NCBI RefSeq assembly: GCF_937425535.1
Contig: NZ_OW485601.1
Location: 6,121,501-6,185,500 of the forward strand
From: Rhodovastum atsumiense
Lineage (GTDB): Bacteria; Pseudomonadota; Alphaproteobacteria; Acetobacterales; Acetobacteraceae
Length of the DNA: 64,000 bases
Direction of reading: 5' to 3'
In this document: one piece after another, positions 16,934 to 24,826 of the stretch
How the letters are laid out: every line of letters starts with the position of its first letter
Numbering within the stretch: position 1 is the stretch's first letter
Program-made: the position numbers and the translations under genes
The notes under the pieces: model-generated
Databases searched by the model: none
What the model saw: only the letters and a program-made list of their open reading frames with translations
What the model was told of the DNA's origin: nothing

Positions 16934-18106
16934 ATGCGCATCCTGCACACGGTGGCCGCGCGCGAATGGGGCGGCATCGCCTACCGGACCGTCGAGCAGA
17001 TCGGCTGGCTCAACAGCCACGGCCACGAGTCCTGGCTGGCCTGTCCGGCCGACAGCGAAGTGGCGCGACGGGCCGGGCAATTCGGCGTTCCCGTGCTCGG
17101 ACTGGATTTCGCCGAACCGTTCCTGCCCGCAACCATCTGGAAGCTGCGGCGCCTGCTCAGGCATCTCGACTGCGACGTCATCGAGGCCCATACCGGACGT
17201 TGCGCCAATGTCATCCTGGCGGCGCGCGACCGCTGCACGCTGATCCGCACCCGCCACACCACGCACACGCTGCGACCGTCGCTGTCGCGATCGTTGCGGG
17301 GCCGCTGGGGCTGGGACTGGACAGTGGCGACGGCACGGGTGATCCGCGACGACATGGTCCGCACCCGGTTGGCCGCCCCCGACCGCATCAGCATCATCGG
17401 CGAATGGGTCGAAAGCCGGTTCTTCGACGCCGCGCACCGGTCCCGGCAACGCCATGACTGGCGCGCCCGCCTGGGCATCGCCGATGCAGGCTTCGTGGTC
17501 GGGGCCATCGGCATGCTGCGCCCCGACAAGGGCTTCGAGACCGTGCTGCATGCGCTCGCCCGGATGCGCGCGACCCATCCGGACACGGTCGCCGTCATCG
17601 CCGGGGAAGCGCCGCGGGAAAACACGGCATACGGGCGGCAACTGCAATTGCTCGCGCAGTCGCTTGGCATCGCCGGCAACGTCGTGTTCGCGGGCTATTG
17701 CGACGACGTCGCCGGCATCCTGCAAGCCTTCGATGCCGTCGCCGTGCCCTCGCTGTCGGAAGCCCAGAGCCGGGTGATCCCGGAAGCCCTGGCCGGCTGC
17801 CGCCCGGTCGCCGCGAGCGACGTCGGCGGGATCTCCGAACTCGTCGTGCACGGCAAGACAGGGTGGCTGGTCCCGCCTGGCGACGCCGACGCCCTCGCCG
17901 CCTGCCTCGTGCGGATGCGGACCGAACCGGCGACAACACAGGCCGTGTCCGACCAGGGCGGAGACCTGGCGCGGCGAAGCCTGCACATCAACGCCCGGAT
18001 GAGCGAATACCTGGAAACCTACGACAGCGCGGTGGCTCGCGCTGCGGGAAGCCTGTTCGGGCGCCGGCGGGAACGGGCCCGCCTGGGGTGGGCCGCCGCG
18101 GACTGA
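16934..18106 (+). CDS. Glycosyltransferase family 4 (GT-B fold)
   Basis: This 390-residue retaining transferase has an N-terminal acceptor domain with MRILHTVAAREWGGIAYR. The C-terminal UDP-sugar domain starts at about residue 190 (VVGAIGMLRPDKGFETVL). The E-x7-E region reads PSLSEAQSRVIPEALAGCRPVAASDVGG, in which both glutamates are present. It follows the deacetylase by 2 bp and is surely co-transcribed. The arginine-rich C-terminus is typical of peripheral membrane attachment. Substrates are unknown; it likely adds sugars to a lipid-linked or surface glycan. Confidence 0.92.
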   Translation: MRILHTVAAREWGGIAYRTVEQIGWLNSHGHESWLACPADSEVARRAGQFGVPVLGLDFAEPFLPATIWKLRRLLRHLDCDVIEAHTGRCANVILAARDRCTLIRTRHTTHTLRPSLSRSLRGRWGWDWTVATARVIRDDMVRTRLAAPDRISIIGEWVESRFFDAAHRSRQRHDWRARLGIADAGFVVGAIGMLRPDKGFETVLHALARMRATHPDTVAVIAGEAPRENTAYGRQLQLLAQSLGIAGNVVFAGYCDDVAGILQAFDAVAVPSLSEAQSRVIPEALAGCRPVAASDVGGISELVVHGKTGWLVPPGDADALAACLVRMRTEPATTQAVSDQGGDLARRSLHINARMSEYLETYDSAVARAAGSLFGRRRERARLGWAAAD

Positions 18107-18112
18107 CACGCG

Positions 18113-18266
18113 CGGGGCGCTGCCCCGCCCCCGCCAGGGGCTCTGCCCCTGGACCTCGCCAAGGGCTTCGCCCTTGGAACCCCGCCGCGCAGCGCACCTG
18201 GGCTTGGGCCGCGAAGCGGACCAAGGGGGTCCCCTGACCCCTGCCGGGTCGAGGGCAGAGCCCTCG
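18113..18266. repeat. Triple-hairpin GC repeat element, copy B
   Basis: In order: CGGGGC/GCCCCG (18113-18127), CCAGGGGC/GCCCCTGG (18134-18152), CCAAGGGC/GCCCTTGG (18159-18177) and CGAGGGC/GCCCTCG (18250-18266). Between the third and fourth stems lies a spacer with the GCGCAGCGC box that recurs in copies C and D. It sits between the GT4 gene and the ABC exporter. Confidence 0.85.
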
Positions 18267-18333
18267 CCTTCCTTGTGCCTTCCGATGTCCCCGCCAACGC
18301 GCCATCCTCCGCCGCGACTCACTGGGAGGATGC

Positions 18334-20121
18334 ATGCGCATTGTCAGACTTTACGCCCGCGTGCTGGCTTTGCTCGGGCGGGACCAGCGCCTGGCGCTGA
18401 TGCTCGGCATCGCCAACGTGGTGGTGGCCGGGCTGCAGTTTCTCGAGCCGGTGTTGTTCGGCTCCGTCGTCCAGATGCTCGCCGGTTCCGACCGCATGGC
18501 GCCGGACCGGCTCTGGCACGAGGCCACCACGCTGCTCGGCCTGTGGACCGCGGTCGGGCTCGGCGGCATCCTCGCCAACATGGGGGCGGCGCTTTATTCC
18601 GAGCGACTCGCGCACCGCAACCGCCTCGCCGCCATGAGCCGTTTCTACGGCCACGTGCTCGGCCTGCCGCTCGCGTTCCATGGCGAGGCGCATTCCGGCC
18701 GCATGATGAAGGTGATGCTGTCCGGCGCGGATGCGATCTTCTGGGTGTGCCTGACCTTCTTTCGCGAGAATCTCTCGACCTTCGTGGCCGTGCTGGTGCT
18801 GCTGCCGCTGACCTTGCTGCTGAACTGGCGGCTTGCGCTGGCGTTGGTGGTGCTGGTGGCGCTGTACTGCGTGATGACCATCCTGGTCATCCGCCGCACC
18901 GAGGCCGGCCAGTTGCGCGCCCAGCGCTACCAGATCCAGCTTTCCGCGACCGCGCAGGACGCGCTGGCCAATGTGGTGCTGATGCAGGCCTATACCCGGC
19001 TCGCCGCCGAGGCACGCCTGTTCGGTGACATTGTTACCCAGGTCATCGCGCATCAGTTCCCCGTGCTCAACTGGTGGGCGGTACTGAATGTCATGACCCG
19101 CGCCGCCAGCACCATCGCGGTGCTCAGCATCGTTGTCCTTGGCACCGTTCTGCATGTGCGCGGGCAGGCGAGCGTGGGCGAGATCGTCAGCTTCATGGGC
19201 ATCGCCACCATGCTGATCGGGCGCCTCGATGCCGCCATGAGCTTCTTCTCGCGCCTGTTCTTCGAAGTGCCCAACCTCGCCGAATTCTTTGCCATCCTGG
19301 ACACGAAGTCCTCGGTGCCGGAACGTCCCAACGCGAAGCCGCTGCAGCCCGCCGCCGACGGCACGATGGGCGAAGTGGCGTTCGAGGATGTCTCCTTTGC
19401 CTATCCGGGTGGCCCGCCGATCCTCTCGGGCGTGTCCTTCCGGGCACGGCCCGGCATGGCGGTGGCGCTGGTCGGGCAGACCGGGGCCGGCAAGTCCACC
19501 GTCATGAACCTGCTGCAGCGCCTGTGGGATCCGACCGGGGGGCGCGTGCTGATCGACGGCCAGGACCTGCGGGACGTCACGTTGGAATCTGTGCGCCGCA
19601 ACATCGGCGTGGTGTTCCAGGAAAGCATGCTGCTGAACCGCTCGATCCGCGACAACCTGCTGATCGGCCGGCCCGACGCCACCCAGGCGGAGATCGAGCG
19701 CGCCTGCCAGCTTGCCGATGCGCATGAGTTCATCATCCGCCAGCCGCAAGGCTACGACACCATGATCGGCGAACGCGGCACCACGCTCTCGGGTGGCCAG
19801 CGGCAGCGCCTGTCGATCGCGCGCGCCCTGCTCAAGGATCCGCCGCTGCTGATCCTGGACGAGGCCACCAGCGCGCTCGATGCCGCAACCGAGGCCCGGG
19901 TGTCGCGGGCGCTGCGCACCCTGATGTCCGGGCGCACGACCTTCATCATCGCCCACCGTCTTTCCACCGTGCGCGACGCCGACGAGATCCTTGTCTTCGA
20001 GGCCGGCCGCATCGTCGAGCGCGGAAGCTTCGACGATCTGCTCGGGCAACAGGGACGCTTCGCCGAGCTGGTCGCGACCCAGTTGGCGCCCGCCCCAGCG
20101 ATCACTCACACAGCCCAGTGA
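18334..20121 (+). CDS. ABC exporter, glucan-exporter type (NdvA/ChvA-like)
   Basis: This half-transporter has a permease domain (residues about 1-320, six TM helices) fused to an ATPase domain (345-595). The ATPase has Walker A GQTGAGKST, Q-loop GVVFQES, signature LSGGQRQR, Walker B LLILDEATSALD and H-loop IIAHRLSTV. The length of 595 and the N-terminal segment MRIVRLYARVLALLGRD resemble the cyclic beta-glucan exporters of rhizobia, so periplasmic glucan export is the best inference. No adjacent glucan synthase is seen. GGGAGGA sits 3 bp before the ATG. A triple-hairpin repeat lies just upstream. Confidence 0.9.
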   Translation: MRIVRLYARVLALLGRDQRLALMLGIANVVVAGLQFLEPVLFGSVVQMLAGSDRMAPDRLWHEATTLLGLWTAVGLGGILANMGAALYSERLAHRNRLAAMSRFYGHVLGLPLAFHGEAHSGRMMKVMLSGADAIFWVCLTFFRENLSTFVAVLVLLPLTLLLNWRLALALVVLVALYCVMTILVIRRTEAGQLRAQRYQIQLSATAQDALANVVLMQAYTRLAAEARLFGDIVTQVIAHQFPVLNWWAVLNVMTRAASTIAVLSIVVLGTVLHVRGQASVGEIVSFMGIATMLIGRLDAAMSFFSRLFFEVPNLAEFFAILDTKSSVPERPNAKPLQPAADGTMGEVAFEDVSFAYPGGPPILSGVSFRARPGMAVALVGQTGAGKSTVMNLLQRLWDPTGGRVLIDGQDLRDVTLESVRRNIGVVFQESMLLNRSIRDNLLIGRPDATQAEIERACQLADAHEFIIRQPQGYDTMIGERGTTLSGGQRQRLSIARALLKDPPLLILDEATSALDAATEARVSRALRTLMSGRTTFIIAHRLSTVRDADEILVFEAGRIVERGSFDDLLGQQGRFAELVATQLAPAPAITHTAQ

Positions 20122-20321
20122 AGAATCGTTGATTCGGTTGGCTGGTTCGTGATGGCGCGCCCCGCCGGTTGCCTTTGCATGGCTGCCCCGCCTTCAGGCA
20201 CCATGCAGCTCTTGGACCGGCGGGTCGCCTGGGGAGCAGATAAATCCGACCGGTCGTGCAGGCAGAGCGTCGCCGCCTGAACCGTGGTGCGCCTTCGCCG
20301 CATTCTGGGAGGACCACCCCT

Positions 20322-20756
20322 ATGACCGTTGCCGCGATCCTCAAGCACAAGGGCCACGATATCGTTGCCGCCCGTCCCACCGACACCATCGCCGAGATCT
20401 GCCACCTGCTCACCCACCGCAGCATCGGGGCGGTGGTGGTGACGGACCAGGCCGAACAATTGCTGGGGATCATCAGCGAGCGCGACATCGTCCAGGCCCT
20501 GGCAAGCAATGGCGCGCATGCGCTGGAGATGACGGCGGGCCAACTGATGACCCGCGCCCTGCGCACCGCCACGCCGCACACCACGGTGGGCGAGGCGATG
20601 GCGATGATGACCGCGGGCCGCTTCCGTCACCTTCCGGTGATCGAGCGGGATGTCATGGTCGGCCTGATCAGCATCGGCGACGTGGTCAAGGCGCGCATCA
20701 TGCAGCAGGAGGCCGAGGTCGATACCCTGCGTGCCTACGTCGCCGGCGCCGCCTGA
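20322..20756 (+). CDS. Two-CBS-domain protein
   Basis: The 144-residue protein is two tandem CBS motifs: residues about 5-60 (HDIVAARPTDTIAEICHLL then GIISERDIVQALA) and 75-135 (TATPHTTVGEAMAMM then GLISIGDVVKARI). Such stand-alone pairs bind adenosine nucleotides and sense energy state. GGGAGGA precedes the ATG, which rejects an upstream frame starting at 20256. It follows the ABC exporter after about 200 bp and ends at a strong hairpin. The regulated partner is unknown. Confidence 0.92.
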   Translation: MTVAAILKHKGHDIVAARPTDTIAEICHLLTHRSIGAVVVTDQAEQLLGIISERDIVQALASNGAHALEMTAGQLMTRALRTATPHTTVGEAMAMMTAGRFRHLPVIERDVMVGLISIGDVVKARIMQQEAEVDTLRAYVAGAA

Positions 20757-20763
20757 TCCGCGA

Positions 20764-20804
20764 CCGATGCCGTGGCGCAACGGGATGTTGCGCCACGGCA
20801 TCGG
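20764..20804. terminator. Perfect 18-bp-stem bidirectional terminator
   Basis: The arm beginning CCGATGCCGTGG at 20764-20781 pairs perfectly over 18 bp with 20787-20804 around a GGGAT loop. Downstream on the plus strand is AAATCCCC rather than a U-run. It sits 8 bp after the CBS stop and 18 bp before the stop of the convergent lipoprotein gene, so it can terminate both. Confidence 0.8.
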
Positions 20805-20821
20805 CAAATCCCCTGATCAGT

Positions 20822-21139
20822 TCAGTAACTTTTCGTCGTCTCCCCGGTCGCCGGCGCCACCACGCCCTCCGGTCCCGGGACGCGGGCCTGCGGATTGCTC
20901 CAGGGCGGCCGGCCGAGATTGACATCGGAGGGGTTGGTCGTCGCCCCCGTGACCGCCCCGGCCCCGGCGCCGACCCCCGCGCCCACGAGCGCCCCCACCG
21001 GACCACCGAGTGCGCCGACGCCGGCCCCGGTGGCGGCACCCGCCGCCGCGCCGCCGGTCGTGCGTTCGCGCGTCTGGGTTCCGCATGCCGCCAGCAGGGC
21101 CACAGCCCCGACCGCGGCGACGCGCAACATGACGTTCAT
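20822..21139 (-). CDS. Glycine-zipper lipoprotein
   Basis: This small outer-membrane-type lipoprotein of 105 residues has a signal with lipobox LLAAC (Cys19). The remainder is Gly/Ala-rich with repeated GxxxG steps (TGAGVGALGGPVGALVGAGVG), characteristic of glycine-zipper (SlyB/17-kDa-antigen-like) domains that pack in the membrane. The C-terminus PPWSNPQARVPGPEGVV is polar. AGAGGA gives the start at 21139; in-frame starts at 21130 and 21157 are less likely. It converges with the CBS gene on the shared hairpin. Confidence 0.85.
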   Translation of the reverse strand: MNVMLRVAAVGAVALLAACGTQTRERTTGGAAAGAATGAGVGALGGPVGALVGAGVGAGAGAVTGATTNPSDVNLGRPPWSNPQARVPGPEGVVAPATGETTKSY

Positions 21140-21320
21140 TGCGTCTGTCCTCTTCATCCGTTGTCGCATGTCTCGCCGCGAACGCCCGCCACGCGCCGAG
21201 GTTCCACCACCGAAACGCGGCCGCGGCTTCGTTGGGGCAACGGGATCGTGCAACGGTGTACGGGCAACACCTCGCGCCGAAGGCTGGAGCTGCGGGCGCC
21301 CGCCCGGTAGCATCACGGCC

Positions 21321-22067
21321 ATGCCTGCCGATGCCCCAGATCCACCGCGCCACCGCCTGACCCGCGACTTCCTGCTCGGCCCGGGCTTCGCCGAGCTGAT
21401 CCGCCGCACCTCCCCGAACACGCACATCCTGACCGATGCGGAACGGACTGCCTCGTTGCAGGCGGTGCTGGACGCACGGCCGGAACATGGCGACGGCCTG
21501 TGGGTGTTCGCCTATGGCTCGCTGATCTGGAATCCGACCTTTCATTACCGGGCCCGCCGGGTTGCCTCCATCGCCGGCTGGCATCGTGCCTTCTGCCTGG
21601 CCTCCCGCGGCGGACGCGGCACACCGGAAAACCCGGCGATGCTGCTGGGCCTGTTGTCGGGCGGCTCCTGCACCGGGGCAGTGTTCCGCGTCGCCGAGGA
21701 CGACCTTCTGCACGAGCTCGATCTGCTGTGGCGGCGGGAGATGGTGACGGGCGCCTACATTCCGCACTGGATCGCGGTGGAAGCGCCCGACGGCAAGACA
21801 TTCGGCCAGGCTATCGCCTTCACCATGAACCCCGGGTCGCCGGCCTATGCGGGCGAGCTGCCGGAAGCCGAGGTGGTGCGGCGGATCGCCACCGCCTGCG
21901 GACCGATCGGCAGTTGCGCCGAGTACCTCTTCCACACACAGGACGGCCTGCGCGACCTGGGCATCATCGACCCGTTCATCGAGCAGCTCGCGGACAAGGT
22001 TCGGGCGGCGCTGGATGCGGCTTCACGGACACGGACGCCGGAGACTGGCGACCACAACGCCGACTGA
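21321..22067 (+). CDS. ChaC-like gamma-glutamylcyclotransferase
   Basis: This enzyme probably cleaves glutathione to 5-oxoproline and Cys-Gly. The 248-residue protein has the GGCT motif VFAYGSLIWNPTF near residue 62. The catalytic glutamate region RREMVTGAYIPHW also fits ChaC family members, as does YLFHTQDGLRDLGIID. The start is the ATG after a frame that is open but uninformative upstream. It is transcribed away from the lipoprotein gene. A stand-alone glutathione-degrading enzyme in glutathione-rich alphaproteobacteria is consistent. Confidence 0.9.
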   Translation: MPADAPDPPRHRLTRDFLLGPGFAELIRRTSPNTHILTDAERTASLQAVLDARPEHGDGLWVFAYGSLIWNPTFHYRARRVASIAGWHRAFCLASRGGRGTPENPAMLLGLLSGGSCTGAVFRVAEDDLLHELDLLWRREMVTGAYIPHWIAVEAPDGKTFGQAIAFTMNPGSPAYAGELPEAEVVRRIATACGPIGSCAEYLFHTQDGLRDLGIIDPFIEQLADKVRAALDAASRTRTPETGDHNAD

Positions 22068-22410
22068 CGTCCCGCTCGGCCGAAAGCGTCCGGGGCAAAC
22101 AGGGCGCCGGCAGCACAGCATAGCCGCCGGCTTGTACCTTTCAGTCTACTTTCACCTTCCGATGCGTCGGTACCTTTTAGCCTACTTGTATTTTTAACCG
22201 TCCCGCCCGCATGTATTGGCATCAGACACCACACATATCTGTCTAAAATTTCAGAATAATGAATGCATATTCATGCAGCCTATATTCCAGGGAAAATCTT
22301 CGTATTCCACCCATCCAGGACCAAGTACAGGAATTCACGAAGACATTAACAGCAAGAATACGCTTTCGTAGCGACTGAAAATGCCCGGTTTCACAAAAAC
22401 GGAGGGACAA
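22068..22410. other. AT-rich intergenic stretch (~43% GC)
   Basis: Against a local average near 70%, lines 22141-22380 are about 43% GC by my hand count. No convincing gene is present; an open frame on the minus strand merely encodes the direct repeats. The region holds the spaced direct repeats listed separately and runs up to the strong GGAGGG ribosome-binding site of the PGGGG gene. It may be a promoter or operator region, or imported DNA. Confidence 0.55.
22134..22188 (+). repeat. Two 19-bp direct repeats, 36 bp apart
   Basis: GTACCTTTCAGTCTACTTT at 22134-22152 and GTACCTTTTAGCCTACTTG at 22170-22188 match at 16 of 19 positions with a 36-bp period. They lie in the AT-rich stretch upstream of the PGGGG protein. 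A repressor-binding pair or a mobile-element remnant are both possible. Confidence 0.55.
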
Positions 22411-22932
22411 ATGGCAACAACGACAACTCTTCCCCCAGGCGGTGGTCCGGGTGGTGGTGGTCCGGGTGGCGGCGGTCCGGGCGGCGGTGGTCCGGGCGGT
22501 GGTGGTCCGGGCGGCGGCGGTCCGGGTGGTGGTGGTCCGGGTGGCGGCGGTCCGGGCGGCGGTGGAGACCATACCCCCGTCTCCTCCTATGCTCTCAAGC
22601 TTCGGTCCATCACCTGCATCCGACCGACCGAAAGAGGCGGCGACGAACCGTATCTGACCTGGAACGGGCAGAGGATCTGGTCGGGCAACGACGTCAACCG
22701 CGGCGACACCAATTGGCTCGGCTATATCCAGCCGCTGAGGTTCGAACGGTCAGGCACACTCAGCCTGTACGAACGCGACCCGGGACGGGATGACTATCTT
22801 GGTTCCTACAGGGTGAGTGCCTGGCAGGACCGGGGCGGCTACTTCAACATCGACTTCGACCGCGATGGCGGCCGGTACCGCGTGGTCGCGGATGTCGTCC
22901 ATCGTGGCGGCTGGGGTGGCGGCTGGAGCTAA
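22411..22932 (+). CDS. (PGGGG)n-repeat protein with a C2-like C-terminal domain
   Basis: The 173-residue protein starts MATTTTLPPGGGP and has about eight PGGGG units between residues 8 and 52. A ~105-residue domain follows, with DEPYLTWNGQRIW, a DDYLGSYRV strand and RDGGRYRVV. The pattern of acidic pairs, LSLYERDPGRDDYLG and aromatic strands resembles small calcium-binding C2-like beta-sandwich domains, though I cannot assign the family firmly. No signal peptide is apparent. The ATG at 22411 has GGAGGGACAA before it and is preferred over 22381. It follows the AT-rich gap and is not part of an obvious operon. Confidence 0.7.
   Translation: MATTTTLPPGGGPGGGGPGGGGPGGGGPGGGGPGGGGPGGGGPGGGGPGGGGDHTPVSSYALKLRSITCIRPTERGGDEPYLTWNGQRIWSGNDVNRGDTNWLGYIQPLRFERSGTLSLYERDPGRDDYLGSYRVSAWQDRGGYFNIDFDRDGGRYRVVADVVHRGGWGGGWS
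22441..22563 (+). repeat. 15-bp PGGGG coding repeats
   Basis: About eight copies of GGTGGTGGTCCGGGC-like units differ only at wobble bases (GGT/GGC). Such purely synonymous differences between neighbouring units fit slippage or recombination within the gene. Confidence 0.8.
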
Positions 22933-22987
22933 AGCGGCGCCCGATGCGGGGCGGCAGGATCGCCGCCCCGCAGTGCCGTCCTGGCGA

Positions 22988-23848
22988 TCAGCAGGGCACG
23001 GCGTCGAAGCTGACCGAAGGCCGGACGAACTCGTCCTGGGCCGCCACGGTCAGGATCTCGCGCGATCCCGCCTCGGCGGTGCGGCGCAGCAGGCCATGGA
23101 TCGACGACCCCGCCGCCGCGAGCGCCGCGGCGGCGCTGCCGGTCGAAAGCCGGTGGAACAGGAACAGCGCCGCGAGCGCATCCCCGGCACCATTGATCGA
23201 CAGCGGCAGCAGGGGCGTGCGCAGCAGGTGATACGTCCCGCCCTCGGCCGCGAGCATGTCAATCGCATCCGCCGGCGTCTCATCGGTACGCAGGCTGGTC
23301 ACCAGCACCGCACGCGGCCCCTCGCCGCGCATGCGCGCTTGCAGGCTGGCCACCGCCTGCTTCGCCCCTTCCAGCGTGCGCGCGGACTGGCCCGTCAGGT
23401 GCTCCAGCTCGAACAGGTTCGGGGTAGTGAGATCCGCCTGGGGAATGGCGCGATCGCGCATGAACTCGGGAATGCCCGGGCGCACGAACACGCCACGGCC
23501 CTCGTCGCCGATCACCGGGTCACAACAATAGACAGCCCCGCCATGCGCCGCGCGCACGCGTCCGACGGCATCGAGGATGGCCGCGCCGATGCCCGCATCC
23601 CCCATGTAGCCCGACAGCACCGCGTCGCAGCCCGGCAAGGCGCCGCGGGCGGCGATGCCGTCGATCACCGTCGAGATCTGCTCGCCGGTGAAGACCTGGC
23701 CGGTCCAGGACCCATACCCGGTGTGATTGGAGAACTGGACGGTGTTGACCGCCCACACCTCGGCGCCGAGCCGCTGCAGGGGAAAGGTGGCGGAGGCATT
23801 GCCGACGTGGCCATAGGCCACCCAGGACTGGATTGAGAGAATATTCAT
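22988..23848 (-). CDS. pdxY: Pyridoxal kinase (PfkB family)
   Basis: PdxY phosphorylates pyridoxal for the PLP salvage pathway. The 286-residue protein starts with the family-typical MNILSIQSWVAYGHVGN. It has the substrate loop FSNHTGYGSWTG, the YCCDPVIGDEGRG loop and the NGAGDALAALF catalytic anion-hole motif (Asp retained). The length is normal. The start at 23848 is fixed by the conserved first residues. It is on the strand opposite to the PGGGG gene and convergent with it. Confidence 0.95.
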   Translation of the reverse strand: MNILSIQSWVAYGHVGNASATFPLQRLGAEVWAVNTVQFSNHTGYGSWTGQVFTGEQISTVIDGIAARGALPGCDAVLSGYMGDAGIGAAILDAVGRVRAAHGGAVYCCDPVIGDEGRGVFVRPGIPEFMRDRAIPQADLTTPNLFELEHLTGQSARTLEGAKQAVASLQARMRGEGPRAVLVTSLRTDETPADAIDMLAAEGGTYHLLRTPLLPLSINGAGDALAALFLFHRLSTGSAAAALAAAGSSIHGLLRRTAEAGSREILTVAAQDEFVRPSVSFDAVPC

Positions 23849-24164
23849 GAGCTGGCTGTCTAGAGCGCTTTCAGGCTGACCGTAAACGGTCCGTGCGCTC
23901 AGGCTCTTTGTTTTGGCGGCCCCCTGTATCGGCGGGCTGTCGCCAGCGCGGCCGATGGTGCTCCGGCACGCGGCTTGCGCCGGCCCAAGAGCCGGCGCAC
24001 GCGAAAATTGGCCCATGAAGGCCAGGGGCTCTGCCCCCCGGCCTTCGGATACCAGCTCGATGCATGCCATCGCGTGACGCCCGGATGCGCGCCGTTGCGC
24101 ACATTCCTTCGCGCGCCGCCGCGCGACGGCCGCAGGGCCGTTGCATCCGCCCTGCGCGGAAACC
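23849..24164. other. 316-bp gap between pdxY and infC
   Basis: I see no gene in this stretch. It contains the hairpin at 23976-23999 and, at 24021-24042, an imperfect copy of one stem of the triple-hairpin repeat (CCAGGGGC / GCCCCCCGG). The pdxY promoter should lie at the left end, upstream of 23848 on the minus strand. Confidence 0.5.
23976..23999. terminator. 9-bp hairpin downstream of infC
   Basis: TGCGCCGGC pairs with GCCGGCGCA around CCAAGA. It is positioned about 165 bp after the infC stop on the leftward strand and probably ends the thrS-infC transcript. A second, weaker stem lies at 24021-24042. There is no U-run. Confidence 0.5.
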
Positions 24165-24701
24165 TCAGCGCGGGGTGAGAACCATGATCATCTGACGGTT
24201 CTCCATGCGCGGCATCTGCTCGACCTTGGTCGTCAGATCCATGTCGGAACGGATGCGCTCGAGAACCTTGATGCCGATGTCCTGGTGCGCCATCTCGCGG
24301 CCGCGGAAGCGCAACGTCACCTTCACCTTGTCGCCGTCCTCGATGAACGACTTCATGGCCTTGAGCTTGACCTGATAGTCGTTCTCATCGATGTTCGGAC
24401 GAACCTTGATCTCTTTGATCTCGATGACTTTTTGTTTCTTCTTGGCTTCGTTTTTCTTCTTCTGCTGCTCGTACTTGTATTTGCCGTAATCAAGAATCTT
24501 GACCACGGGCGGGTCGGCGTTCGGACTGATCTCGAGCAGATCGAGGCCGACGGCGAAGGCGCGGTGCAGCGCTTCGCGCGCAGTCATCACGCCCTGCATC
24601 TCGCCGTCCTGGTCGATCAGGCGAACCTGTGGGACGCGGATCTCCTCGTTCACGCGGGGCCCGTCGCGGGTCGGCGGGGCGGGCAGGGGTCCTCTGGCTA
24701 T
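24165..24701 (-). CDS. infC: Translation initiation factor IF-3, apparent AUA start
   Basis: IF-3 discriminates initiator tRNA and keeps ribosomal subunits apart. The 178-residue frame contains the N-terminal [18 protein letters not shown], the linker [29 protein letters not shown] and the C-terminal domain ending QMIMVLTPR. No ATG, GTG or TTG lies at the position expected from the family. An ATA codon at 24701 is preceded by AGGAG at proper spacing and aligns with the usual start site (IARGPL). Rare start codons at infC are known to autoregulate IF-3. It is downstream of thrS on the same strand, the conserved thrS-infC pair. Confidence 0.9.
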   Translation of the reverse strand: MARGPLPAPPTRDGPRVNEEIRVPQVRLIDQDGEMQGVMTAREALHRAFAVGLDLLEISPNADPPVVKILDYGKYKYEQQKKKNEAKKKQKVIEIKEIKVRPNIDENDYQVKLKAMKSFIEDGDKVKVTLRFRGREMAHQDIGIKVLERIRSDMDLTTKVEQMPRMENRQMIMVLTPR

Positions 24702-24826
24702 GGTCGTCTCCTGTGGAAGTTTCAAAAATGCGTCCAGCCGGGTCCGATCCGGACCCGGCAGGGGCAACACGCCGGAGTTTCGCCAAACGGCGCCCGTCGA
24801 TCAAGCGGTCCCGGCATCCCCGGGGA

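Noticed and set aside
21845-22234. 129-codon minus-strand ORF with SRLKGT repeats
   Set aside because: The repeats only reflect the two DNA direct repeats in the AT-rich gap, the ORF overlaps the ChaC gene antisense, and it has no plausible start region.
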